NCBI RefSeq assembly: GCF_002860205.1
Contig: NZ_PGVB01000004.1
Span: forward strand, 62,001-126,000
Direction of reading: 5' to 3'
Source of the DNA: Bacillus sp. T33-2
GTDB taxonomy: Bacteria > Bacillota > Bacilli > Bacillales > Cytobacillaceae
Length of the DNA stretch: 64,000 nucleotides
The notes under the pieces were generated by a model. That model was not told where the DNA came from and made no database searches. It saw only the letters and a list, made by a program, of their open reading frames with translations. Shown here in pieces: positions 1 through 8,683 of the stretch. A program made the translations under genes and the position numbers. The stretch's first letter is position 1. Every line of letters starts with the position of its first letter.

Positions 1-516
1 TGGGAACCCTACTGATTGGGGCTGGTTCTGGCGGGAACAAACGATATATCCTTTAAATTCGTCTTCTAAAACAGTGTGATCAATATATTGGGCCATATAT
101 GCTTCATTGGATCTCACAGCACTCGTATCTGCAAGGCCTAAATCCTGTCCATAAATAATATCGGCCTCGATACCATTTCCATCCAGGTTGATATCCCAAA
201 ACCAAATACCCTTGTCTGAAAGCATGAAATCCACTTTATAGCGCACTTCATCGGCAGACCCTTGCCAGGAAACGTGGGAATCCGAATAGTGTAAAGTGCT
301 TTCTGAATGTATCCCAAGCAAAGGCACAACTTTGATTCCTTCATTTTTGTACAGCCTTAAGTAAAGGTTGTTTAAAGAACCATCAATCGGGTTTGTCATT
401 ACTTGGTTCAGCATAATGTTTTTGTACGTTATTATGGAAATATCCCCGCTGTTTAAAAATTTGAAGGACAAGTCTCCTGCTTGTAATTGGATGGTTGGAT
501 TCTGTAGTTTTAACAT
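1..516 (-). CDS. GH94-type glycoside phosphorylase, N-terminal part (cut by window edge)
   Basis: I translated this stretch by hand: an open frame runs leftwards from ATG at 516 to the window edge (172 codons visible), with a GAGGTG ribosome binding site just upstream. The visible part is a beta-sandwich-like N-terminal region followed by the stretch YGQDLGLADTSAVRSNEAYM, which I recognise from the N-terminal supersandwich region of large GH94 (former glycosyltransferase 36) phosphorylases. It is the second gene after the GH3 beta-glucosidase, 19 nt downstream, so the two are probably co-transcribed. A GH3-GH94 pair of this kind is known in Listeria innocua for breakdown of beta-1,2-gluco-oligosaccharides (sophoro-oligosaccharides). 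The substrate here is inferred from that pairing, not from active-site residues, which lie outside the window. Confidence 0.7.
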   Translation of the reverse strand, partial: MLKLQNPTIQLQAGDLSFKFLNSGDISIITYKNIMLNQVMTNPIDGSLNNLYLRLYKNEGIKVVPLLGIHSESTLHYSDSHVSWQGSADEVRYKVDFMLSDKGIWFWDINLDGNGIEADIIYGQDLGLADTSAVRSNEAYMAQYIDHTVLEDEFKGYIVCSRQNQPQSVGFP

Positions 517-535
517 GGTCTTCACCTCGTGAATG

Positions 536-2698
536 CTATTTTTCTAGTTTAAAAGTCAGAGCGGTTACATCTTTGCTGTTTGGCCCCATATAAGCAGTGA
601 AAGTCCCGGCATCACTTGTATACTGAAGGTCCTCATGATAGTATCGGAGTCTCTCTTCTGTAATTGTAAAGGTCACTTTTTTCGTTTCCTTCGGCTCCAA
701 AGTGATTTTTTGGAAATCTTTCAATTCCTTTACAGGACGGACAATTTCTCCTGCAATATCACGGATATACAGCTGAACCACTTCATCACCCGCGACATCT
801 CCTGTATTGGTGACGTTCACTGATAGAGTAATAGGTTGATCGGCATTCATCTTTTCAGCCGATAAGCTGGCATCGCTGTATAGGAAGGTTGTATAACTCA
901 AGCCAAATCCAAACGGAAGAAGCGGTTCATTAGGAATATCCAAATAATGAGATACATAGCGCTCATATGTCTCAGACACTTTCGGGCGGCCTGTATTAAA
1001 ATGGTTGTAGTAGACCGGAACCTGCCCAACCGAATATGGGAAAGACATTGACAATCGTCCGGATGGATTCACATCTCCATATAATATGTCGGCGATTGCT
1101 GCACCGCCTTCTGTTCCTGGATACCATGCTTCCAAAACAGCGTCTGCTTCATCAATAACACCATGAAGATCGAGAGGGCGACCATTAAATAAAACAGCAA
1201 CTATTGGTTTATTAAATTTTTTAATTTGGGCAACCAGTTCTAGCTGAACGGCAGGTAAACGAATATCCGCCCGGCTGCCGCCTTCTCCGCTCATACGCGA
1301 GCTTTCCCCTAAAGCCAGGATCACGACATCTGCCTGGATTGCAGCCGCCAATGCCTGATTCAGTTCATCTTCTGCACCTGTTTCAATGTCACAGCCGTTA
1401 GCTACAGTAAGGAGAGAAGGATTGATTTTCATTTTTACGCCTTCATCCAATTTAATAGCTTCCTCTTTTGAGCCATGCCATGACCAAGGGCCCAATATAT
1501 CTCCGTTCTGGGCAAACGGACCAATTAGGGCAATTTTCTTGTCTAGTGTTAAAGGAAGAAGGGAGTCTTCATTCTTTAAAAGCACGCAAGATTTTGCCGC
1601 CAATTCTCGAGCTGTCTTTCGATGCTCATCGGAGAGAACAACTTCTTTCTCACGATTTACATCCGCACCGCGATTTGGATTTTCAAACAGCCCCAATTTT
1701 TGTTTTAACTTCAAAATCCGAAGTACGGCCTCGTCAATCAAGGATTGATCCACGGTTCCATTTTCAACAAGCTGTTTTAAATTATCGATATAGCATGTTG
1801 TCATCATTTCGATATCGACTCCTGCCTGAATTGCTTTAACAGCAGCTTCCGCTCCATCTTCAGCAACTCCGTGAGGGATCAATTCCTTGACTGCACCCCA
1901 ATCGGAAATCAAGACGCCGTCAAATCCCCATTCATCCCGCAGCAAATCTCTCATTAACCATTTATTGCCGGTTGCCGGGATGCCATCGACCGTGTTGAAG
2001 GCAGTCATGACCATCTCACAGCCTTCATCCAAGGCAGCTTTATATGCAGGCAAGTAAGACTCACGCATTTGCCTTTCCGACATGTTTACAGTGTTATATT
2101 CACGTCCACCTTCCGGCGCTCCATATGCAGCAAAGTGCTTCACACAAGCGGCTACCCGGTTAAGGTCATTTTTTAAATCCTTTCCTTGGAATCCACGAAC
2201 GAAGGCACGTGCAAAAAGGCTATTTAAATAAGGATCTTCTCCTGTGGATTCCATAACTCTGCCCCATCGCGGGTCCCTGACTAAGTCAACCATTGGGGCA
2301 AATGTCACATGAACCCCTGAAACGGAAGCTTCTTTAGCTGCAACTTCGGCACTTTTTTCAGCCAATTCCATGTCCCATGAACACCCAATGGCTAACGGGA
2401 CTGGAAAAATAGTTTTATAGCCATGAATGATATCAGCCATCATTAATAATGGAATACCAAGGCGATTTGCCTCAATATGTGCCTGTTGGATATTGATTAC
2501 TTCCTGGGCACCGGAAGCACCTAAAACCGAACCTGCGTTATGTACATCATCATCATTAATTCCCATCTCTGCCATTGGCCCTGTGATTTCACCTTGGTTT
2601 GCAGCGCCTTTAAAGAAAGGGGTCGCTAATTGCATTAACTGACCTACTTTTTCGTCAAAAGTCATTTGCTGAATTAATTCGTTCAATTTTTCATTCAT
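536..2698 (-). CDS. bglX: GH3 family beta-glucosidase (BglX-like)
   Basis: Cytoplasmic glycoside hydrolase of family 3 that would release glucose from the non-reducing end of beta-gluco-oligosaccharides. About 720 residues; no signal peptide. The N-terminal TIM-barrel holds the conserved VKHF motif near residue 187 and the nucleophile motif SDW (Asp near 266). An alpha/beta sandwich domain follows, then a C-terminal fibronectin III-like domain (about 640-715). I start at the ATG at 2698 because GGAGG lies 6-7 nt upstream; a start 21 nt earlier would overlap this site. It is the first gene of a transcript that continues into the GH94 gene. Likely repressed by a LacI-type regulator and by CcpA, judged from the sites upstream. 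The exact sugar linkage is an inference from the neighbour. Confidence 0.9.
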   Translation of the reverse strand: MNEKLNELIQQMTFDEKVGQLMQLATPFFKGAANQGEITGPMAEMGINDDDVHNAGSVLGASGAQEVINIQQAHIEANRLGIPLLMMADIIHGYKTIFPVPLAIGCSWDMELAEKSAEVAAKEASVSGVHVTFAPMVDLVRDPRWGRVMESTGEDPYLNSLFARAFVRGFQGKDLKNDLNRVAACVKHFAAYGAPEGGREYNTVNMSERQMRESYLPAYKAALDEGCEMVMTAFNTVDGIPATGNKWLMRDLLRDEWGFDGVLISDWGAVKELIPHGVAEDGAEAAVKAIQAGVDIEMMTTCYIDNLKQLVENGTVDQSLIDEAVLRILKLKQKLGLFENPNRGADVNREKEVVLSDEHRKTARELAAKSCVLLKNEDSLLPLTLDKKIALIGPFAQNGDILGPWSWHGSKEEAIKLDEGVKMKINPSLLTVANGCDIETGAEDELNQALAAAIQADVVILALGESSRMSGEGGSRADIRLPAVQLELVAQIKKFNKPIVAVLFNGRPLDLHGVIDEADAVLEAWYPGTEGGAAIADILYGDVNPSGRLSMSFPYSVGQVPVYYNHFNTGRPKVSETYERYVSHYLDIPNEPLLPFGFGLSYTTFLYSDASLSAEKMNADQPITLSVNVTNTGDVAGDEVVQLYIRDIAGEIVRPVKELKDFQKITLEPKETKKVTFTITEERLRYYHEDLQYTSDAGTFTAYMGPNSKDVTALTFKLEK

Positions 2699-2728
2699 AT
2701 CTATCCTCCAGGATTTCATCGTCTTATT

Positions 2729-2804
2729 GAAACGTTTCGATAGCTTTCATTTCTGTATTATAAACGCTTTCATTTTTGTGGTCAACTGGAAATCGAAACG
2801 TTTC
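2729..2804. promoter_or_regulatory. Pair of LacI-type operators flanking the promoter
   Basis: The palindrome GAAACGTTTC occurs at 2729-2738, just after the expected transcription start, and again at 2795-2804, just upstream of the -35 box. The centres are 66 bp apart. CG-centred palindromes of this type are bound by LacI-family regulators. Two identical copies on either side of the promoter suggest repression by a looping tetramer. No lacI-type gene is in the window; it may lie beyond the left edge. Confidence 0.65.
2757..2785 (-). promoter_or_regulatory. sigma-A promoter with cre-like site for the GH3-GH94 operon
   Basis: On the minus strand TTGACC (2785-2780), a 17-nt spacer and a perfect TATAAT (2762-2757). 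The spacer and -10 contain TGAAAGCGTTTATA (2772-2759), which fits the CcpA cre consensus with one mismatch, so carbon catabolite repression is likely. Confidence 0.75.
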
Positions 2805-3310
2805 TATTATTTATCCGAAACCGGGACAAGTGCATGGCCGGCATAGTTGGGTGACGGGATCCTTTCACGCAAAAATCTAGGGTGGCTGGCTACATGTGTA
2901 CTATATCAATTTCCTAATTTTCACGATTTAGTTTGATTGGGCAGGGGAATTGCTGCTTCCAAAAAAGATGGAACCTATGCAAGTACCACACGTTCAGGAG
3001 TTAGAATTGGGGAATTGGCCATAATGAAAAAAAGGATATTTGAAAAATAAAAATTTTCATGACTATAATCTAATAGAAGTGGTTGATGTTATTAAGGGTA
3101 AGTTCAATCATATTGTTATTAACAATCTCTCTAAGCTGTGAGGGCTTATTTTTTCCGATAAATTGAGAAAACTAGATATTATTTTTTCCGACTAATAATG
3201 AAAATTTCAGTTGGAGACTTTATGATAATGTTTAATATTCCGGAAAAAAATGAAAAATAGACATAACAAAGCATTGATAGTTCAAACCTTCATTCCGTAA
3301 ATTATTGAAA

Positions 3311-3337
3311 AATTACATTTGATGTAATTTTCCATAA
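3311..3337. repeat. Short repeated element, copy 1
   Basis: Palindrome with arms AATTACAT and ATGTAATT, running into TGTAATTTTCCATAA (3323-3337), a 15-mer that recurs exactly at 4947-4961 upstream of czrA. Both copies lie about 40-110 bp before a free-standing plus-strand terminator hairpin. Function unknown. Confidence 0.5.
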
Positions 3338-3443
3338 GTATTTGGGTTGCATTGGTAAATATCCGGAATGATTTTTGAAAACTTGTGGAACGACTATAAT
3401 TAGCCGGAAAGATTTTCATAACTGACAGGAATAATAATCAAAT

Positions 3444-3478
3444 AAAAGAGAAGCGAAGAAAAAAATCGCTTCTCTTTT
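3444..3478 (+). terminator. Strong hairpin without an intact upstream gene
   Basis: Perfect 13-bp stem, AAAAGAGAAGCGA (3444-3456) with TCGCTTCTCTTTT (3466-3478), loop of 9 nt, T-rich on the plus-strand side. No complete plus-strand gene precedes it; it may end the decayed gene at 2949-3050 or an untranslated RNA. Confidence 0.6.
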
Positions 3479-3540
3479 GTGCTTTGTGCGGTATTTCGTT
3501 TTTCTATCACTTATATAAATGTTTGGAAATCGAAAAAACA

Positions 3541-3593
3541 TTGAACAATTAGTTCATTCAATTTATAATATATATGAGCATATATTCATATAT
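3541..3593 (+). promoter_or_regulatory. czcD promoter and CzrA-type operator
   Basis: TTGAAC (3541-3546), 17 nt, TATAAT (3564-3569). Over the expected start lies an inverted repeat with arms ATATATGA (3570-3577) and TCATATAT (3586-3593) around an 8-nt centre, the form of operator bound by ArsR-family metal sensors such as CzrA. This explains zinc- or cadmium-inducible expression of czcD. Confidence 0.7.
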
Positions 3594-3607
3594 ATGGAGG
3601 TTATAAA

Positions 3608-4528
3608 ATGGGACATCATCATGGACATTCTCACTCACACGGACATTCTCATAATCATACTGGAAACAAGAAGGTACTATTGACCGCGTTTATTTTAATT
3701 GCAGCTTTTATGGTTGTAGAAGTTATTGGAGGTATATTGACAAACAGCTTAGCGTTGCTTTCCGACGCCGGCCATATGTTGAGTGATGCAGTAGCACTCG
3801 GTTTAAGTTTTTTTGCGATCAAACTAGGGGAAAGAAAAGCTACAAAGAGTAATACGTATGGATTTAAACGGTTTGAAATTATTGCCGCTGCGTTAAATGG
3901 CCTCACCTTGATTGGCATTTCCCTGTATATTTTTATTGAGGCATACGACCGCTTTACAGACCCGCCCGAAGTACAAAGCATGGGAATGCTCACGATTTCA
4001 GTCATTGGTTTGCTTGTTAATATTGTGGCTGCATGGATACTGATGAAGGGGGATAAAGATGAAAATCTGAATGTGCGCAGTGCGTTCCTTCATGTCATTG
4101 GTGATATGCTGGGCTCATTCGGTGCGATTATTGCCGCTTTATTAATTTACTTCATTAGCTGGGGCATCGCAGATCCAATCGCCAGTGTTATTGTGGCCCT
4201 TCTGGTGATTATTAGTGGCTGGAGGGTGACTAAAGAATCCCTTCATGTGTTGATGGAAGGTGCACCGGTACAATTGGATGTGGAAAAGGTCAAGAATTCT
4301 CTTATAAATATCACAAATGTAAGAGGAGTTCATGATTTGCATATCTGGTCGATCACGTCAGGAGCTCCGATGTTAAGTTGCCATATCGCTATCGAAGGAG
4401 AGGGAGTGCATGACGATGTTCTTCATCAGGCACAATCCATTCTTCACGACGATTTTGGCATTGAGCATAGTACTATTCAGGTAGAACGGGACAATGGCTG
4501 TCCTAGCCATCATGGAGTATGTAATTAA
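3608..4528 (+). CDS. czcD: Cation diffusion facilitator, Zn/Cd/Co efflux (CzcD)
   Basis: Membrane proton-driven exporter of divalent metals, 306 residues. It begins with a His-rich metal-binding tail (residues 3-17, alternating His with Gly or Ser) and has six membrane segments. The two intramembrane metal-site motifs are visible: D53-x2-H56-x3-D60 in helix 2 and H162-x3-D166 in helix 5. A cytoplasmic C-terminal domain (about 210-295) completes the family architecture. ATG is preceded by TGGAGG. The gene converges with the repressor gene czrA, whose stop codon overlaps its own by a few bases. Confidence 0.95.
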   Translation: MGHHHGHSHSHGHSHNHTGNKKVLLTAFILIAAFMVVEVIGGILTNSLALLSDAGHMLSDAVALGLSFFAIKLGERKATKSNTYGFKRFEIIAAALNGLTLIGISLYIFIEAYDRFTDPPEVQSMGMLTISVIGLLVNIVAAWILMKGDKDENLNVRSAFLHVIGDMLGSFGAIIAALLIYFISWGIADPIASVIVALLVIISGWRVTKESLHVLMEGAPVQLDVEKVKNSLINITNVRGVHDLHIWSITSGAPMLSCHIAIEGEGVHDDVLHQAQSILHDDFGIEHSTIQVERDNGCPSHHGVCN

Positions 4529-4845
4529 TGATGCAAAGCATGATCAATGGTTTGTTTGAGAATGCTCATTACATGCTCGTCATCATGTGAATAAAATAAA
4601 GTGGTACCTTCTCTTCTGAATTTCACCAGGCGGAGATTTTTAAGGAAGCGAAGTTGATGTGAGACGGTTGATTGGAGCAAACCAAGATTTTCAGCAATAT
4701 CGTTTACAGAATGTTCCCCCTGGAATAATAGATGCAAAATGCGTAATCGGGTAGGATCTGAGAGGGCTTTAAAGGTCTGCGAAACAATAAATAGTGTTTC
4801 TTCATCCAACGACTCAAGTTCTTCCTGTTTTTTTTCATGTTCCAT
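4525..4845 (-). CDS. czrA: ArsR-family metal-sensing repressor (CzrA)
   Basis: Winged-helix repressor of 106 residues that should release DNA on binding Zn, Cd or Co and so derepress czcD. The recognition helix is near residues 58-69. At the C-terminus D89-x-H91 and H102-x2-H105 give the D-x-H...H-x2-H pattern of the alpha-5 zinc site of CzrA/SmtB proteins. I use ATG at 4845 because GGAGG lies 9 nt upstream; a longer frame to 4959 has no binding site and extends the family length. It is arranged tail-to-tail with czcD. Confidence 0.92.
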   Translation of the reverse strand: MEHEKKQEELESLDEETLFIVSQTFKALSDPTRLRILHLLFQGEHSVNDIAENLGLLQSTVSHQLRFLKNLRLVKFRREGTTLFYSHDDEHVMSILKQTIDHALHH

Positions 4846-5205
4846 TTTAATCAGCCTCCTATAAATAGTATAACGGTATGCAGGATAAATAAAAATCTCG
4901 GGATTTACATTGTCCCATGATGAATTAAGAAAATAACATTTCATGTTGTAATTTTCCATAATTAGTTGGAATATCTGTCAATATTCTTTGTAAAGCTGGT
5001 TAGTCCTTTGAGATTATAATCTCGAAGGACTTTTGTTTTTTACGCTTTGTGAAGCTATACACCTAAACTAAAGGGAATGCTTTATTTTTGTCTAAAGTCA
5101 ACATTTATTATCAACAAAAACATTATATAAATAAATAAAAAATTATTGTAAATCGATAAATAGAGTGTTAAATTCAAATTGACAATAATAAGTGAGGTGC
5201 TTTTT
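4846..5205. other. Intergenic region between czrA and the DUF2975 gene
   Basis: Holds the czrA leader (a TATACT -10-like word near 4870 on the minus strand), the second copy of the 15-mer TGTAATTTTCCATAA (4947-4961), a free-standing terminator (5002-5031) and an AT-rich leader for the next gene. No further gene seen. Confidence 0.5.
5002..5031 (+). terminator. Free-standing plus-strand terminator hairpin
   Basis: Arms AGTCCTT (5002-5008) and AAGGACT (5025-5031) enclose a second paired segment GAGATT/AATCTC, followed by TTTGTTTTTT. There is no plus-strand gene before it, since czrA runs the other way, so it may close an untranslated RNA. Confidence 0.6.
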
Positions 5206-5682
5206 ATGAAGCGAGGGTCAACACTATTTTTAAGGATGGCAGTTTTTCTTATTGGAACTCCAGTTCTTGCTTTGTGTATATTTGGGTTGTCTTGGTTAGC
5301 TAAAAATCCAGTGAATCCAGTTTATGCCCATATTCTATATCCCATTGTAATCGGTATGTATGTATCAGCGATACCGTTTTTCGTTGCATTGTATCAGGCT
5401 TTTAGACTTTTAAGTTATATTGACCAAAACAAAGCTTTCTCACAAATTTCTGTTAAAGCTTTAAAGAATATAAAATATTGTGCAATCACAATCAGTACCT
5501 TTTATGTGGTATTGATGCCATTCGTTTATGTCGTAGCAGAGAAAGACGATGCCCCAGGTCTGATCATAATTGGAATGGTCCCTATCTTTGCATCAATGGT
5601 GATTGCGATCTTTGCTGCTGTTCTTCAAAGGCTTTTAAAAGAGGCGATTGATATAAAATCAGAAAATGATTTAACGGTCTGA
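5206..5682 (+). CDS. DUF2975 membrane protein (YoaS-like)
   Basis: Integral membrane protein of 158 residues with four hydrophobic segments (about 8-30, 45-67, 92-112 and 120-142), matching the DUF2975 family. I start at ATG 5206, behind GTGAGGTG; an upstream start has no binding site. It is followed 11 nt later by a small Xre-type regulator. The same pair exists in B. subtilis as yoaS-yozG. The function of the family is not known; the constant pairing suggests that the regulator controls or senses through the membrane protein. Confidence 0.8.
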   Translation: MKRGSTLFLRMAVFLIGTPVLALCIFGLSWLAKNPVNPVYAHILYPIVIGMYVSAIPFFVALYQAFRLLSYIDQNKAFSQISVKALKNIKYCAITISTFYVVLMPFVYVVAEKDDAPGLIIIGMVPIFASMVIAIFAAVLQRLLKEAIDIKSENDLTV

Positions 5683-5693
5683 GGTGAAAAACA

Positions 5694-5915
5694 ATGCCAA
5701 TTATAATCAATATTGATGTGATGCTCGCTAAAAGGAAAATGAGCGTAACAGAACTTTCGGAGAGGGTTGGAATAACAATGGCTAACCTTTCTATATTGAA
5801 AAATGGAAAGGCAAAAGCAATCAGGCTGTCAACTTTAGAGGGAATTTGCAAAGCATTACAATGCCAACCTGGAGACATTTTGGAATACAAAAGTGACGAA
5901 GACACTCAAGAATAA
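5694..5915 (+). CDS. Small Xre/Cro-type DNA-binding protein (YozG-like)
   Basis: 73 residues forming a single helix-turn-helix domain: helix 2 and recognition helix near residues 18-39 (SVTELSERVGITMANLSILK) and the usual tail motif LCKALQCQPGDIL-like at 52-64. It belongs to the small HTH_26-type Xre proteins that sit next to DUF2975 membrane proteins. Start ATG 5694 has the sequence TGAGGTG upstream. Probably translated from the same mRNA as the preceding gene. Confidence 0.85.
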   Translation: MPIIINIDVMLAKRKMSVTELSERVGITMANLSILKNGKAKAIRLSTLEGICKALQCQPGDILEYKSDEDTQE

Positions 5916-6139
5916 CAGACAACAAATTTCTTCAACAGGGCGTTAGTTGAAGATCCAGTTGCCGAACCAGGCGTTTTTCATTTTGTAGTAACAGTGCAGG
6001 AACTTGTGACAAGGAAATATAAATTTTTACTTAATAGTTGATTTCCTTCTTATTAAATTTCTTAAAGGGAACTTAAGAGTGCATAATTGAAAATAAATTC
6101 GGGTAGAGGATAGCACAGATGTGAAAAAGGTGTGGTTTG

Positions 6140-7288
6140 ATGAATTTACCCTTGGCAATCGGGCTATTCCTGCTTATTTTATTCAGCGTGGGGATAATTG
6201 GCGTAAAGATGATCAATATCCCTGATATATTACTCTTCATTATTTTAGGTATCGGCCTTTCCGCGTTATTCGAAGATACGAAAGTGATTGAAGTCGCTGG
6301 TGAAATCGGGCTGGTCCTTCTCTTTTTCCTCCTCGGAATGAAATTCTCACTAAAAAGGCTCAAAGCCAACAGCAAAAAGGTCTGGAAGGCCGGTCTGCTT
6401 GATGCAATCCTTGGGATTGCCGTCACTGCAATTATTTCCTGCCTATTTGGCCTGAATTGGGTCGAATCCCTTCTTGTAGGAGGCATTGTATATGCAACTT
6501 CGTCCTCGATCACTGCGAAACTAATCGAAGACAAAAACCGTTCCAATAATAATGAATCTGACTTTATTCTTCTCGTCCTGATATTTGAAGACTTGATTGC
6601 GCCCATTCTCCTCACTGTACTCATCGGCCTCCAGGGACAAGGTTTTACTGGAATAGATTTAATATTCATTTTTCTCAAAATTGCCCTCTTGGCTGGAGTT
6701 GCCATATTCTTCAGCAAGGTTTTCTTCAGGAACATAGAACACCTGCTGGAAAAGATAAAATACGACGATTCCTTCATTGTTCTTGTCGTCGGGATGGCGC
6801 TGACATACGGAGGGATTGCCATCCTGCTCGGGCTCTCGGAAGTCATCGGGGCTTTTCTCGCCGGAATCATGGTAGCCGAGGTGGGTGTAAAGGAGAAAAT
6901 CATCAAGGTCGCACTTCCGGTACGCAACATTTTCCTTCCTTTTTTCTTCCTGGATTTCGGGATGCACATCAAACTCACTACAGTCATTCCGCATCTAGGT
7001 TTATTGATAGTTCTCATTATCTGGTCGATGGTGCATAAAATTGCCGTTGGATATTTTGGCGGGCTATGGTATGGGCTGACAAAGAAGGAGTCATTGAGAG
7101 CAGGCTTATCACTTACACAAAGGGGCGAGTTTTCCGTTATCATGGCCGGGATTGCCACTGGTTCGTTAAAAATATTCGCCGGCATATACATTCTGATCAT
7201 CGCGCTTCTCGGCACATTACTATTCCAGATAGCTCCCAGGCTGAACAAGATGATTTTTACAAATGGGTTCAATAAGAAAGCAGGATAA
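6140..7288 (+). CDS. CPA2-family cation/proton antiporter (KhtU-like)
   Basis: Integral membrane protein of 382 residues made of 11-12 hydrophobic segments, typical of the Na+/H+ exchanger fold of the CPA2 family (KefB/KhtU group). Charged intramembrane residues occur in FEDLIAP and similar segments, and the late motif SLTQRGEFSVI is diagnostic of the family. There is no C-terminal TrkA-N/C domain, so it resembles the B. subtilis potassium efflux protein KhtU. The KhtT-type regulatory subunit that accompanies KhtU is absent from the neighbourhood. I prefer ATG 6140 (AAAGGTG 8 nt upstream); a TTG one codon earlier is possible. Confidence 0.85.
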   Translation: MNLPLAIGLFLLILFSVGIIGVKMINIPDILLFIILGIGLSALFEDTKVIEVAGEIGLVLLFFLLGMKFSLKRLKANSKKVWKAGLLDAILGIAVTAIISCLFGLNWVESLLVGGIVYATSSSITAKLIEDKNRSNNNESDFILLVLIFEDLIAPILLTVLIGLQGQGFTGIDLIFIFLKIALLAGVAIFFSKVFFRNIEHLLEKIKYDDSFIVLVVGMALTYGGIAILLGLSEVIGAFLAGIMVAEVGVKEKIIKVALPVRNIFLPFFFLDFGMHIKLTTVIPHLGLLIVLIIWSMVHKIAVGYFGGLWYGLTKKESLRAGLSLTQRGEFSVIMAGIATGSLKIFAGIYILIIALLGTLLFQIAPRLNKMIFTNGFNKKAG

Positions 7289-7386
7289 TGAAAGAAATGC
7301 CCCTTGCTGAACAACTTTTTCGGTTTTCAGGCTAAGTCTGAAAGGTTAAAGGGTCAGTAAAATTTTCGGAATGAAAAAGGAAGACA

Positions 7387-7423
7387 ACATCCCCGGCTTA
7401 ATCTATGGCTGGGGGTGTTTTTG
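7387..7423 (+). terminator. Terminator after the antiporter gene
   Basis: Stem ACATCCCCGGC (7387-7397) with GCTGGGGGTGT (7408-7418), with G-U pairs, followed by TTTTTG. It closes the antiporter transcript about 100 bp after the stop. The remaining bases to 7615 show no gene. Confidence 0.75.
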
Positions 7424-7615
7424 CATGCCGTAAAATAACTACGAAATGCCCCCTCATATCATCGTACTACAAAGTAGATAGAGAGCCAGAAATGTATTGA
7501 GGCCAACGGGTAGTTCTAAAAAAATAATAAGTGATTTAACTACTGACATCATTAAGATTATAAGTTGCCTTATTTTTTGATATGATATAACCAATTAGAA
7601 TCAAGGAGGTAATAC

Positions 7616-8501
7616 ATGAGTGAGCTTGTAAACCAAAATGTAAAACATCGGAAATTGACAAAAATTCAGATTGTTATTCGTGTAATTGCCATTACAACAG
7701 GTGCGTTATCCATGGCAACAGGACTTGAAATTTTCTTAGTGCCTAATCATGTAATCGATGGAGGCATTACAGGGATTTCGATCATGCTCTCTCATATTAC
7801 CGGCATAGAACTAGGAATCTTTTTATTTGTCTTAAATTTACCTTTCGTATATCTCGGTTATAAACAAATAGGTAAGACATTTGCCTTTTCAACGGTCTAC
7901 GGAATCACGGTTTTATCTATCTTCACAACACTTTTTCATCCAATTCCCGCATTTACGCAGGATTTGTTGCTTGCGACATTATTCGGAGGCATGTTCGTTG
8001 GGGTCGGAATCGGAATGGTGATACGGAATAGTGGGGCTTTGGATGGGACAGAAATCATGGCCATCCTGATCAATAAAAGGGTTCCCTTTTCAGTTGGTGA
8101 AATCGTAATGTTTTTCAATGTTTTCATTTTAGGTGCAGCAGGTTTCGTATACACTTGGGACCGTGCTATGTACTCTATTTTAGCTTACGTTGTTGCAGCG
8201 AAAGCAATTGATACTGTAGTGGATGGTTTGGAACAATCCAAATCTGCCTGGATCATTAGTGAACAAGCGGAAGAGATAGGGGACGCCATATCTGCAAGAT
8301 TAGGCAGGGGTGTAACGTATCTTCATGGTGAAGGTGCTTATACTGGAGACAATAAAAAAGTGAATATTCTGTGTGATCACACGCCTGGAAGAGTCCAAAT
8401 TAACTTCGCTCATACGTGATATTGACCCTTCTGCTTTCCTGGCAATTGCAGATATTGCGGAAGTTCGTGGCGGCCGGTTCAAGAAAAAAGACATTCATTA
8501 A
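7616..8501 (+). pseudogene. YitT-family membrane protein, frameshifted near 8370
   Basis: YitT proteins are membrane proteins of unknown transport role with five to six hydrophobic segments and a C-terminal DUF2179 domain. The frame from ATG 7616 (GGAGG upstream) gives about 250 normal residues and then a divergent tail ending at 8419. Shifting the frame at about 8370-8375 restores family-like sequence (CVITRLEESKLTSLIRDIDP, later AIADIAEVRGGRF) to a stop at 8501. The break lies in CTGTGTGATC; adding one TG unit would give an uninterrupted frame. So a 2-nt contraction of a TG run, or an assembly error, has removed the end of the DUF2179 domain. Confidence 0.8.
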
Positions 8502-8642
8502 TACTTGAATTTGATATTCATTGCCGGCAAGCTCAATTAGTTATGTTAAAAATTCCTTTTAGATCATGATCTTGATTGGCTTCTATTTGCTGAAGCTATG
8601 AGACAAAGCTAAAAAATAACGGTTCTTTCTTTCCAAACAACA

Positions 8643-8671
8643 AAATCCCCTTAGCATTATTAAGGGGATTT
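8643..8671. terminator. Terminator downstream of ndk
   Basis: Perfect 11-bp stem AAATCCCCTTA / TAAGGGGATTT with a 7-nt loop (8643-8653, 8661-8671). It lies just after the ndk stop on the minus strand and could also act on plus-strand transcripts from the YitT gene. Confidence 0.8.
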
Positions 8672-8683
8672 CAAAAATAATAT

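Larger units (their letters stand above)
2805..3540. other. AT-rich intergenic region with a possible gene remnant
   Basis: No intact gene. On the plus strand, 2949-3050 reads as 33 codons ending in TAA (containing DGTYASTTRSGVRIGELAIM) without a start codon or binding site; it has the texture of a protein C-terminus and may be the tail of a decayed gene that I cannot name. The rest is AT-rich with several TCCGGAA-like words and the palindrome AATTACATTTGATGTAATT at 3311-3329. Confidence 0.35.

Noticed and set aside
6073-7314. 413-codon open frame on the minus strand
   Set aside because: Lies exactly opposite the CPA2 antiporter; composition (Ser/Pro/Arg-rich, no domain) is that of a mirror frame.
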